DNA of 64,000 nucleotides from Phylloscopus collybita (taxonomy: Eukaryota; Chordata; Aves; Passeriformes; Phylloscopidae): NCBI GenBank assembly GCA_027886175.1, contig JAJNNQ010000096.1, positions 186,001-250,000 of the forward strand, in the 5' to 3' direction. Each line of letters starts with the position of its first letter. The first letter of the stretch is position 1. The notes under the pieces were generated by a model, which saw only the letters and a program-made list of their open reading frames with translations, was not told the origin of the DNA and did no database searches. Shown here piece after piece: positions 50,500 to 59,911 of this stretch. The translations under genes and the position numbers were made by a program.

Positions 50500-50965
50500 C
50501 CTGGGCAGGCCGTGGAACAGAGCTCCTCATCACACAGCACATGCACAGCCGGGGTGTCAGGTCCTGCCTGACCAACCTGATCTCCCTCTGGGCCTGAGTG
50601 ACCCCCTCAGCGGCTGAGGGAAAGGCTGTGGATGTGGATGTGTCTGCCTGGCCTCCAGTAAAGCTTTGACACCGCTTCCCACAACATTCTCCTGGAGAAG
50701 CTGGCTGCTGCTGGCCTGGACAGCAGCACTGCTCGCTGGCTCGTGGCTGGGCCAGGCAGTGCTGGGAAGGGCCACATCCAGCTGGGGCCACTGGGATTCC
50801 CTGGGCTCAGGACTGGGCCAGCCCTGTCTTGTGTCCGTGTCACTGCTCTGGACAAGGGGCTCAAGGACACTCAGCCCGTTCACAGGGGCACGGGCTGGGC
50901 AGGAGCATGGATCTGCTGGAGGGCAGGAACCTCTGCAGAGGGATCTGGAGAGGCTGAATGACCCT
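50500..50965 (+). mobile_element. CR1 fragment from the reverse-transcriptase region
   Basis: cctgaccaacctgatctccc, ccagtaaagctttgacaccg, gagaagctggctgctgctgg and gagggatctggagaggctga follow the order of the 3' part of CR1 ORF2. The frame is broken, so this is a dead copy. It meets an opposite-strand CR1 at about 50970. Confidence 0.88.
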
Positions 50966-50969
50966 TCCC

Positions 50970-51300
50970 CTGCAGACATTCCAGCCCCTCCATGTCCTTC
51001 TTTAGTTGTGAGGGCCCCAAAACTGACCCAGCATTGGAGGTGACTGAACAGTGCCCAGCGCAGGCCTGGCCAGGGCCTGTGGCCACGCTCTGGCTGAAAC
51101 CAGCCAGGTGCCATTGGCCTCTTGCCCACCTGGGCACCCCTGGGCTCCTGTTCAGCCGCTGTCACCAGCAGCCCCAGGTCCTCTTCCAGCCTGCCAGCTG
51201 CTCTGTCCTCAGCCCAGGTCACTGCAGGGGGCTGTGGTGGCACGAGGGCAGGACCCAGAACCTGGCATTGTTTAACCTCATCTCGTAGGCCCTGGCCTGT
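50970..51300 (-). mobile_element. Opposite-strand CR1 fragment
   Basis: gggccccaaaactgacccag, agccccaggtcctcttccag and gcattgtttaacctcatctc fit the complement of a CR1 internal region. Together with the preceding element it forms a head-to-head pair. Confidence 0.7.
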
Positions 51301-52446
51301 CAGCCTGGCCTGTCCTGATCCTGTTTAGGCTCTGCAGAGTCTAAACTTGAGTTAATCAATAACTGTTGAGAGCTTAAAGGGATTCTGCTGCTGAGCTGAG
51401 CCTGGGGAGCTCCCAGGGGGTCCCCAGGTGCCGCCCCAGCCCCTCCTGGGCTCTGTCCCCTCCTGGGCCCCGCGGGGGGACCTTGGCTCGCCCCGGTGTG
51501 TTGGCTGTGCCTGAGCTGGATCTCCTGTTCCCCTGGCAGCCCTCCCGGTGCCGGGGTCACAGTGGGACCCACGACACCCCTGAGCTTTGGTGCTGCTGGG
51601 CAGGGCTGGCACCTCCCCAGCGCTCCAGCCCCCACCTGCAGGGCCAGGGCCTTGGCAGGGGACACAGCCAGGACAGCTGACCCCAGGGACATCCCAGGCC
51701 ACGTGGCCTTGGCTCAGATATAAAAGCTCAGAAGAGGAGGAGGAAGGGGGGGAAATTTGTTATTTACAATGTTTGCCTTCTGAAGAAACAGTTTCAAGTG
51801 CCGGAGCCCTTCCTTCTGCGAAGTGGCCGGACTTCACCTACTCATGGGAAGCAGAGAATAAAATGGTATTATTTTCCCTTTGCTCCTGCAACCTTCTGTT
51901 TTTGCCTGTGTTTTTGCCGAATTATTTCAACCCCCCACACCTGTGTGGGGGCTGAGAGGATTTATCAGGTGGTTCCTGCCTGTCCCTGGGGCTGGAGAGG
52001 ACGGTGGCTTCTCTGAGTCCTGTGAGGGGACAATAAAATTGCCCAGGAGCAGGGAGAGTGTCTGGATTCAAGCCCAGCCATCCCAGCTGTAAAAAGCTGA
52101 AGGAACCCTACATCCCCTGTCCAGGAGCACAGGGAGGGAGCAGCACCCAGACCCCACACCCACCCCAGGGCACCCTTGGGGTTGGGGTCCTGGGAGCGAC
52201 GCTGTGGAGCCACAGGGACCAGGCCGGGTGCTGGATGTGGGGGGACAGCGGCCCAGGGGACCAGGGCCAGGCTGAGGGCAGTGCTGGGACACGGCCGGGG
52301 GGCTCCCGGCCAGAGATGCAGCTGGGCTGCTGCCCCTCTCCCTGGACTGCCCGCTCTCCCCATTCCCAGCGCCTCAGCCCCTCACAGAGGAAGTGGCCAC
52401 AGCCCCCCGCAGCGCCCGGGGGGTCCCTGAGGAGCCCCTGCCCACC
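51301..52446. other. Upstream region of the ART gene
   Basis: Contains the TATAAAAG candidate (51718), AATAAA-like motifs near 51859 and 52031, and pyrimidine-rich CAG sites shortly before the ATG that could be acceptors for a 5' untranslated exon. None is proven. Confidence 0.4.
51718..51727 (+). promoter_or_regulatory. Candidate TATA box upstream of the ART gene
   Basis: GATATAAAAG about 720 bases before the ART ATG. ART genes often have a separate 5' untranslated exon, so this distance is acceptable, but no untranslated exon could be proven. It might instead belong to a degraded repeat. Confidence 0.3.
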
Positions 52447-53230
52447 ATGGAGCTCCTGTCACTGCTGCTGGTGCTGCTGGCCGGGACCCCGGCCGCCGGC
52501 ATCCCCCGCCGCCGCCGGCGGGAGCGCAGCGGTCCGGTCAAGGTGATCCCGCTGGACATGGCCCCCAACTCCTTCGATGACCAGTACCTGCGCTGCCACT
52601 TCAGGATGGCCAGGGCGCTGCCGGCGCTCAACCGCAGCGAGTTCGTCCCCTACAGCGTCTACGCCAAGGCCTGGAGCAAGGCGGCGGCCGAGTGGGACAG
52701 CCGGCCCTGCCCGGCCTCGCCGCTGCGGCTGGAGCAGGCCGTGGCCCTCCTGGCCTACACCATGGAGGAGGGCCTGTACCCCGCCTTCAACGCGGCCACG
52801 CGCGTGGCCGGGCGCTCCCGCCGGGAGTACCTGCGCGCCTTCCCCTTCAAGGCGCTGCACTTCCTGCTGACCGCGGCCCTGCAGGACCTGCGGAGCGCCC
52901 GCGCCCAGCCCCGCTGCCTGCACGTCTACCGCGGCGTCAGCGTGCGCTTCACCGCCCGGCCGGGGCGCCTCGTCCGCTTCGGCCAGTTCGCCTCCACCTC
53001 CCTGCGGAGGAACGTCAGCGAGGCCTACGGCACCAGCACCACCCTCGAGGTGGACACCTGCTACGGCGCCGAGATCCGGGACTTCTCCAACTACCCCGAG
53101 GAGGAGGAGGTCCTCATCCCGCCCTTTGAGACCTTCAGGGTCACCAACGTCAGCCAGCAAGGGAACAGCACCTACATCCGGCTGCGCTCCCACGGCGTGC
53201 ACAGCAACTACAACTGCGCCTGGTTCCGAG
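52447..53230 (+). CDS. Ecto-ADP-ribosyltransferase (ART1/avian NRT-like), exon 1
   Basis: NAD(+)-arginine ADP-ribosyltransferases move ADP-ribose from NAD to arginine on extracellular or luminal proteins. I chose the ATG at 52447 (CCCACCATGG, near-perfect Kozak) over an in-frame ATG 54 bases upstream because it begins directly with a signal peptide (MELLSLLLVLLAGTPAAG). Exon 1 gives 261 residues. The R-S-ExE active-site set is present: YRG with R162, the FASTS strand at 181-185, and YPEEEEVLIPPFE with the catalytic glutamates at about E219 and E221. ALHFLLTAAL and the DMAPNSFDDQY N-terminal motif are typical of the family. Four N-glycosylation sequons and five cysteines fit an extracellular protein. 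The donor is CGA G|GTGACG. With exon 2 the protein is 287 residues, within the usual range. The closest family member (ART1, NRT1/NRT2, ART7) cannot be decided here. Confidence 0.93.
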
Positions 53231-53376
53231 GTGACGTCCCTGGGCTGGGGACACCGCAGCTGCCCGCAGGGGCACGGGGGCTGCAGCGCTGCTGGGACGG
53301 GAGGGCTGGTGGTGGGGCTGGTGGGGCTTTGGGTGTGTGGCACTGCACAGCTCCAGCTGCTGTCCTGGCACAGGAG

Positions 53377-53808
53377 AGGATGGGGTGGGGATAGGGATGG
53401 GATGGGATGGGATGGGGATAGGGATGGGATGGGGATAGGGATGGGATGGGATGGAGTGGGATGGGATGGGATGGGATGGGATGGGGATAGGGATGGGATG
53501 GGATGGGGTGGGATGGGATGGGGATAGGGATGGGATGGGATGGGATGGGGTGGGATGGGATGGGATGGGGATGGGGATGGGATGGGGATAGGGATGGGAT
53601 GGGATGGGATGGGGTGGGATGGGATGGGATGGGGATGGGGATGGGATGGGATGGGATGGGATGGGATGGGGATGGGGATGGGATGGGGATGGGATGGGAT
53701 TTGGGGTGGGATGGGATGGGATGGGATTTGGGGTGGGATGGGATTTGGGGTGGGATGAGATGGGATGGGGTGGGATGGGGTGGGGATAGGGATGGGGTGG
53801 GGTGGTGG
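53377..53808. repeat. GGGAT/GGGGATAGGGAT microsatellite filling the ART intron
   Basis: About 430 bases of tgggatgggatggggatagg-like units occupy most of the 695-base intron between the two ART exons. The sense strand carries uninterrupted runs of three to four G every five to six bases. Confidence 0.97.
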
Positions 53809-53925
53809 GCTTATTTCCTGGACACAGCACTATTTCACACCCCAAGGTGAGGGATTTCTATTTTTCATTCTACTTTGCACAAAGCAGGGAGCTCTTCCTG
53901 ACCCCCTTCTCTGCCCCCCCACCAG

Positions 53926-54005
53926 GCAGAAGCGTCCCCAGAGAGCCCCCAGGCCTCACTGGACTCCTCCTGGCAGCCCTGGCAGCTGTCACTGGCACCC
54001 CCTGA
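53926..54005 (+). CDS. Ecto-ADP-ribosyltransferase, exon 2 (GPI-type tail)
   Basis: After the acceptor CCCCACCAG, GC completes the split glycine and the frame reads RSVPREPPG, then a hydrophobic LTGLLLAALAAVTGTP, then TGA at 54003-54005. A short final exon encoding a hydrophobic tail after a single large catalytic exon is the standard ART gene layout and suggests GPI anchoring. The exon contains no methionine, so it has to be found from splice phase. Confidence 0.88.
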
Positions 54006-54139
54006 GCCACGAGGCCACCGTGCCTGGTGAACAAGGAGTCAGGGATGGAACCACTGGTGTCACCAGGATGGCAGGACTGGCTGGGGACACAGAGAGGCCC
54101 CCACAGGGTGGCCACTGGACAAGCCCTGTGGACACCCTC

Positions 54140-54300
54140 CCTGGGCCATGGCTGGGGTGTCAGGGTGCAGCTTCATGAGTTGGGGGCAGGGGGGGGAGAG
54201 GGGAGATTTTCTTCTATTTTGGGGTTTTTTTCTCCCTTCCCATACTTTTCTTCTGAATTATTAAATTGGTTCTTACTCAATCCATGAATTTCCTTCTCAT
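54140..54300 (+). mobile_element. LTR tail fragment
   Basis: ttattaaattggttcttact followed by caatccatgaatttccttct resembles the end of another common avian LTR. It is a fragment only and abuts a CR1 at 54370. It lies just after the ART stop and could contribute the ART 3' untranslated region. Confidence 0.45.
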
Positions 54301-54369
54301 TTTTCTCCATCTGATCCTGCTCTGGTGACTTTGGACACAGGCCTGGAGTGACAGCTCAAGGGGGAATGG

Positions 54370-54615
54370 TTTCCCATTCCCACAGGGCAGGGTTAGTTGG
54401 GATATTGGGAATAAATCCTTCCCTGTGAAGGTGACAAGGCCCTGGCACAGGGTGCCCAGAGCTGTGGCTGCCCCTGGATCCCTGGAAGTGCACCAGGCCA
54501 GGTTGGACAGGGCTTGGAGCAGCCTGGGCTGGAGGAAGGTGTCCCTGCCCATGGCATGGAGCAGAACAAGATGAGCTCTAAAGTCCCTCCCAGGATCCCA
54601 CAATAATATGGAATA
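54370..54615 (+). mobile_element. CR1 LINE 3' fragment downstream of the ART gene
   Basis: gatattgggaataaatcctt, gctgcccctggatccctgga and gaaggtgtccctgcccatgg followed by a degraded tip. It holds an AATAAA (about 54410) that could serve as a downstream polyadenylation signal. Confidence 0.9.
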
Positions 54616-55216
54616 AGAAATCCATTTCAGCTTTTTGCCTGCTTTGCCTGCTTCTTCCATCCTTTTGCTTTTTCCTACCTTTCTCAGCTTTATTTCCCAG
54701 TTTTCCACGTCATGTTAAACAAAACTCCTCTTGATTCCTGCAGATTTTTGCCACCATCTCTATGAAGGTGGAAACAGCTTCTTTTCCTTTCAACACCCAT
54801 CTTTCCCCACATCCAGATCCCAAGGTTTTCAAGAAACACTAAAATAATCATTAACCCTTCCAGATGCATGAATTCCATAAAGCCCACTAAATCCAATGCA
54901 GCGTGCTGCCCTGGGAGCTGGCACCCCAGGAAAAGCCGAAGGTCTGGGAAGCAGAGTCACCTCCAGGAGCTGCACAGCCTCCTGCCTGCTTCCATCAGCC
55001 ACGTGCCCACACCAAACCTCCCCTGGATCCCCCTGAGAGGGCTCTGGCCAGGCTGCACCGCTGGGATGGGATCCATGGTCAGTGGAGTGAGGGTCAGCAG
55101 GGCCGAGCTGCTGCCCTGGGGTCACAACAACCCCATGGAGGCACCAGGCTTGGGACAGAGCAGCTGGAAATCTGGGAAAGGCTCTGGGGGTGCTGGTGAC
55201 AGGGCTTCCCCGGGAT
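54616..55216. other. Intergenic sequence before the 50-bp minisatellite
   Basis: Unassigned. The plus strand is open from 54868 into the array, but codon content is unlike the neighbouring genes. Confidence 0.4.
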
Positions 55217-56300
55217 GGGATCCCCCTGTGGAGCTTCCCTGGGGATCAGAGCCTCCTGTGGAACCTGGGATCCCACTGCAGAGCTTCCCTGGGGATCAGA
55301 GCCCCCTGTGGAACCTGGGATCCCACTGCAGAGTGTCCCTGGGGATCAGAGCCCCCTCTGGAACCTGGGATCCCACTGCAGAGTGTCCCTGGGGATCAGA
55401 GCCTCCTGTGGAACCTGCCTGGGCTGGGGTCCCACTGCAGAGTGTCCCTGGGGATCAGAGCCCCCTGTGGAACCTGGGATCCCACTGCAGAGCTTCCCTG
55501 GGGATCAGAGCCCCCTGTGGAACCTGGGATCCCACTGCAGAGTGTCCCTGGGGATCAGAGCCCCCTCTGGAACCTGGGATCCCACTGCAGAGTGTCCCTG
55601 GGGATCAGAGCCTCCTGTGGAACCTGGGATCCCACTGCAGAGTGTCCCTGGGGATCAGAGCCCCCTGTGGAACCTGGGATCCCACTGCAGAGTGTCCCTG
55701 GGGATCAGAGCCCCCTCTGGAACCTGGGATCCCACTGCAGAGCTTCCCTGGGGATCAGAGCCCCCTCTGGAACCTGGGATCCCACTGCAGAGTGTCCCTG
55801 GGGATCAGAGCCCCCCGTGGAACCTGGGATCCCACTGCAGAGTGTCCCTGGGGATCAGAGCCCCCCGTGGAACCTGGGATCCCACTGCAGAGCTTCCCTG
55901 GGGATCAGAGCCCCCTCTGGAACCTGGGATCCCACTGCAGAGTGTCCCTGGGGATCAGAGCCCCCCGTGGAACCTGGGATCCCACTGCAGAGTGTCCCTG
56001 GGGATCAGAGCCCCCCGTGGAACCTGGGATCCCACTGCAGAGCTTCCCTGGGGATCAGAGCCCCCCGTGGAACCCGGCTGGGCTGGGATCCCACTGCAGA
56101 GTGTCCCTGGGGATCAGAGCCCACTGTGGAACCTGGGATCCCACTGCAGAGTGTCCCTGGGGATCAGAGCCCCCCGTGGAACCTGGGATCCCACTGCAGA
56201 GTGTCCCTGGGGATCAGAGCCCCCCGTGGAACCTGGGATCCCACTGCAGAGTGTCCCTGGGGATCAGAGCCCCCCGTGGAACCCGGCTGGGCTGGGGTCC
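55217..56300 (+). repeat. Minisatellite, 50-bp unit
   Basis: About 21 copies of a unit with gatcccactgcagagtgtcc, ctggggatcagagccccctg and tggaacctgg. Three copies carry a 9-13 base gctgggctgg-type insertion. Because 50 is not a multiple of three and the unit has no plus-strand stop in any frame, all three plus frames are open for 370-550 codons. Confidence 0.97.
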
Positions 56301-57221
56301 CGCCGCGGAGCCTCCCAGCGCCGCCCTCCCCTGTGACCTCAGCTCTGTCTCCATGGACACAGCTCCAAACACTCCGCAGGGCCCGGCCAGCAGCAAACGG
56401 GAGCGGTGGGACCAGGGAAAACCTGAGAGCAGGGAAGGTCAGTGCCTTAAAACACCAACTTTTGTACAAATCCCAACTTTGTCCTTTTGCCACGGGGACA
56501 CGGGAATTCTCTGACCCTCACATATATCCCCCACACCAAGCCCCCAAAATTCCAGCATCAGTGCAGCCTGTACTGGGAATTTGGTGGATTTATTCTGGTT
56601 TTCACCCATCTCCTGGAATTTTGCAATTTTTTCCCCTTAAGAATTGACAAGAGTTGAATTAGGAAATGAGAATTTTTAATTACAAATATTCACTAAACCC
56701 ATCAGAGCTGGTCAGACTCCAGCTCTAAATCCTGAATTCCAACATTCTACAGTGGAATAAATAGTTCAGAATGCAGCCAAACCTGAAATTAATGCTTAAA
56801 AAGTGTTCAAAAACCTGAATCTCATTAAATTAATGCTGATAATTTTTTTTTTTTAAAGAGAAATTGGGATGTGAGATACTGGTTTGGGGTGCAGCTGCCA
56901 TTTCAAACAGGAGAGTCAGTGAGGGAGGAAGGGGGTGGACATGCACTTTTTCCTCCAAACTGCAGGAACATCCCAAAATTATACAGCAAAAAAGAGAAAT
57001 CTTTAAAATTGTGTGGTTTTGCTTCTCTCCTGAGGCAATTCAGGATGGGAAATGCAAATCCAGGAATGGCACCTGCGCTTCCACCCCAGATAGTTTTGGG
57101 TCAAACATTTGAGCTGCTGGAAGAACCAGCTGGAAACACAAGGGCAGGACTGGGACAAAACGTTGACTCTGAGCTGGTCTTTTTTTCCTTCCATTTCAGT
57201 TTTTCACAGTTTGATTGGGAT
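56301..57221. other. Upstream region of CCDC166
   Basis: AT-richer sequence. A weak open frame reaches CCDC166 in frame from 56871 but has no resemblance to CCDC166 and crosses splice-acceptor-like ccatttcag, so it is probably promoter and untranslated sequence. Confidence 0.45.
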
Positions 57222-58133
57222 ATGGCATCCAAAACAAAGAAGGGCAAGGATGGAGAGGCATCCAAAACAAAGAAGGGCAAGGATGGAGAGGCACCCGAAG
57301 AACCAAGCGACACGGTGGACCCCATCCAGGAGAGGAAACTGTACCTGCAGGAGGAATGCAGCACCCTCACACAACACCTGGACACCTACCTGGGCAGGGC
57401 GGAGCAGCTCCTGCAGGCAAACAAAGGCCTGGAAAAGGAAGCCCAGGGCACTCAGGAGCAGAGCCAGTCTTACCAGTCCTGCGGAGCGAAGCTCAGCCAG
57501 GACCCCCCGGGTATGGTCATCACTCTGAACCACCAGAACTGCCTGGACCTGGCCCAAATCCAGGCGCAGAAGGAGGAGCTGGTCCCACGCTATGAGGGCA
57601 AGGAGCAGGAGGTGAGGAGCGCCCTGGAGGACACGGAGGCCGAGGCCTCGCTCCTGGACAAGGAGCTGCAGGAGCTGGAGCCCTACAAGGAGCAGAAGGT
57701 GCAGGCGGAGCAGAAGGTGAAGGCGCTGGAGAAGGAGCTGCGGGTCACCAGGATCAGCTGTGCTGAGGAGACCCACGCCGTCAGGAGCAGGTTCCTGCAG
57801 GACAAGGCTGACTGTGAGCAGGAGCTCCATCAGAGGATGCAGGAGCTCACCTGGGGAGCGGACGAGGTGGCGCTCCAGGCTCTGATCCAGCACGTGGAAG
57901 AGGTGAAGGCGGAGAACAGGCTCCTGCGCCAGGAGCTGCTCGGCCGCCTCCAGCACTGCGAGCTCCTCAGGGACACCAAGACCCAGCTGCAGGACCAGCA
58001 GGAGCAGCTGCTGCGGGAGAACCAGTGCGCCCAGCGGGCAGCACGGCTCGCACCGGCACGGCCGCCTGCCCTGCTGACCGGCCAGGGCAGGCCGCTGACC
58101 CCAACCCGCCCGTCCGTCACCTGGAGGAACTAA
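57222..58133 (+). CDS. CCDC166: CCDC166, coiled-coil domain protein
   Basis: A 303-residue open frame that I match from memory to vertebrate CCDC166, a poorly characterised coiled-coil protein (human about 439 residues). Shared landmarks in order: YLQEECSTLTQHLDTYL near residue 42, LNHQNCLDLAQIQAQKEELV near 104, LQELEPYKEQ near 150, LEKELRVTRI, RFLQDKADCEQELHQR near 190, and ENRLLRQELLGRLQHCELL near 235 followed by the QEQLLREN segment. Most of residues 40-275 should be coiled coil. The start is MASKTKKGKDGE, where an 11-residue block is exactly duplicated. The protein ends early at TAA (58131), lacking the long Ser/Pro/Arg-rich tail of the human form. An acceptor-like ccatttcag lies 20-30 bases upstream, so a 5' untranslated exon is possible. 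The next gene to the left is the ART, on the same strand. Confidence 0.87.
   Translation: MASKTKKGKDGEASKTKKGKDGEAPEEPSDTVDPIQERKLYLQEECSTLTQHLDTYLGRAEQLLQANKGLEKEAQGTQEQSQSYQSCGAKLSQDPPGMVITLNHQNCLDLAQIQAQKEELVPRYEGKEQEVRSALEDTEAEASLLDKELQELEPYKEQKVQAEQKVKALEKELRVTRISCAEETHAVRSRFLQDKADCEQELHQRMQELTWGADEVALQALIQHVEEVKAENRLLRQELLGRLQHCELLRDTKTQLQDQQEQLLRENQCAQRAARLAPARPPALLTGQGRPLTPTRPSVTWRN
57225..57290. repeat. 33-bp tandem duplication inside CCDC166
   Basis: Two perfect copies of a 33-base unit (57225-57257 and 57258-57290) encode the doubled ASKTKKGKDGE block. The lack of divergence points to a recent event. Confidence 0.95.
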
Positions 58134-58254
58134 ACCTGCAAGCAACCGAATCCCTTGGGCAGCGGGAGCACAGAGGAGCTGGAGCTCTTTGTCACAGGGA
58201 TACATAAAATACGCTTATGGACTGGATCCATGGCGATGTTCTCCTTCTGTCTCA

Positions 58255-58430
58255 GGGTAGGGGTGGCTGCCCTGTCCCTGGAAGGGCTGGAGGCCAGGGC
58301 TGGATGGGGTCTGGAGCAGCCTGGCCCAGGGGAAGATGTCCCTGCCCAGGGCACTGGGGTGAGACGGGGTGGGCTTTTAGTCCCTCCAACCCAAACCATT
58401 CCAGAATTCCATGGAATTATGGCTCTCAGT
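58255..58430 (+). mobile_element. CR1 3' tail fragment downstream of CCDC166
   Basis: gggctggaggccagggctgg, gaagatgtccctgcccaggg and ccctccaacccaaaccattc form the CR1 tail, beginning about 120 bases after the CCDC166 stop. Confidence 0.88.
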
Positions 58431-59529
58431 GCAAATGGCTCCTGTGAGAGAGACCTGGGCCTGCAGCAGCAGCTCTTGGCCCTGCAGGAGGGAGGGCCCA
58501 GGGCCCATCCCTGGGAGCTCTGATGTCACTGGGAACAGGTGGGATCGAGCTGGAGCTCTGCTCCAGGCTCTGGCTGAGATCCAGGCATGAACTGTCAGAC
58601 CAACGGAGGCTTCCCTGCTCACTCCCCACACAACTGCCAGGGGAAAGCCTGGTAATCAGCTCATATAAAAAAAAAAAAAAAAACCTAAAACACCATCCAT
58701 GGCTGTGAACTGAGGTGATTTCAGCCACCCCCTGGGTTTGGCTGCAGGTGAAGGACTCTCTGAGGCACCCACACAATCTCACCAGCTCTCCCCCTGCCAG
58801 GGGGGGTTTGGAAGGACAGGGCACTCAGGTGTGTTGGCAATCCCAGCCCTGCTATTCCAGCCCACCCCAACAGCCACGGAAAGATTTCCCCACCAGGCAG
58901 TACACACCTGAAAAGGCTGACAAATCAGGATTTTCCCTCATTCCCAGCAAGCTGAGCCGTTTACCTGAGATGGAGCTGATGTGAACAGAGTCTGTCCAAG
59001 CACCAGAGAGACACAGAGCAGCCTCCTGGTGCAGGTTTGCTCAGGCTGCTGCTTCCTGAGCGATTTGGGCTCTTCCTGCTCATCCACCAGTGGAAAGAAT
59101 ACTCTGATGGGGTGTCCAGGTGCAGGCTTGCAGCTGGTGATCAATTATTCACATCAAAGAGACTTGGAAAAAAGTGTTTCCATGCTGGGAAGGGTGGGGG
59201 GAAACAGAAGCAACAGCTACAGGAATGGACTGGAGCCAGTTTCAGGTGAATTCAGTCTCCTGTAATCATGGAATGCCTGACTGAGCTTACTCAAGCACCT
59301 GCATCCATTGGGGGTGAGACCTCCAGCCTGATTTTTCAGGGCAGCAATCCTCAGCAGAGGAGCAGGAGCCCCTGAGCTCCATTTTCCCTGAAAATGATCC
59401 AGCTGCAAAGCCTGGAGCCGATGCTGTCCTGCTGGCCCCAGGCTCTGGGGTTCAACGCTTCTCCAGCCTCCCCTGCAGCTGCTCCTGCTCCCCACCAGGA
59501 CCTCGGGGCCCGCAGGGAGGCCCTGGCCG
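58431..59529. other. Intergenic sequence after CCDC166
   Basis: A poly-A run at 58667-58683 only. No gene recognised. Confidence 0.5.
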
Positions 59530-59790
59530 GGCAGAGCTGGGGTTTCAGACCCCTCCTCCGGCAGAGCTGGGGTTTCAGACCCCTCCTCCGGCAGAGCTGG
59601 GGTTTCAGATCCCTCCTCCGGCAGAGCTGGGGTTTCAGACCCTTCCTCCGGCAGAACTGGGGTTTCAGACCCCTCCTCCGGCAGAGCTGGGGTTTCAGAC
59701 CCTTCCTCCGGCAGAGCTGGGGTTTCAGACCCCTCCTCCGGCAGAGCTGGGGTTTCAGACCCTTCCTCCGGCAGAGCTGGGGTCTGTGAC
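59530..59790. repeat. Minisatellite, 30-bp unit
   Basis: Nine copies of cagagctggggtttcagacc plus cctcctccgg. As the period is a multiple of three, a regular QSWGFRPLLR decapeptide frame appears on the plus strand; there is no sign it is expressed. Confidence 0.97.
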
Positions 59791-59911
59791 CCTCGGCTGC
59801 AGAGCCAGCTGTGGAGCCCATCCCGAGCAGCCTCTTGGCCTTTCCTTCCCCCCCAGTGCTGCTGCCCTCAGGGCTGAGAGAGGCTGGGCTGGCCCCTGGG
59901 ACTGCAGCACG

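Noticed and set aside
52393..52446. Upstream in-frame ATG of the ART gene
   Set aside because: It would place 18 mostly polar residues before the signal peptide, and the ATG at 52447 has the better Kozak context.
53150..53845. Frame of 231 codons rich in HPIPS
   Set aside because: Complement of the GGGAT microsatellite within the ART intron.
54868..56514. A 548-codon plus-strand open frame
   Set aside because: It is produced by the stop-free 50-bp unit. The same peptide appears in all three frames, and no start context, splice signal or family resemblance was seen.
56871..57221. Extension of CCDC166 upstream to an ATG at 56871
   Set aside because: The 117 added residues have no likeness to CCDC166, and the MASKTKKGKDGE start fits the short basic N terminus of the family better.
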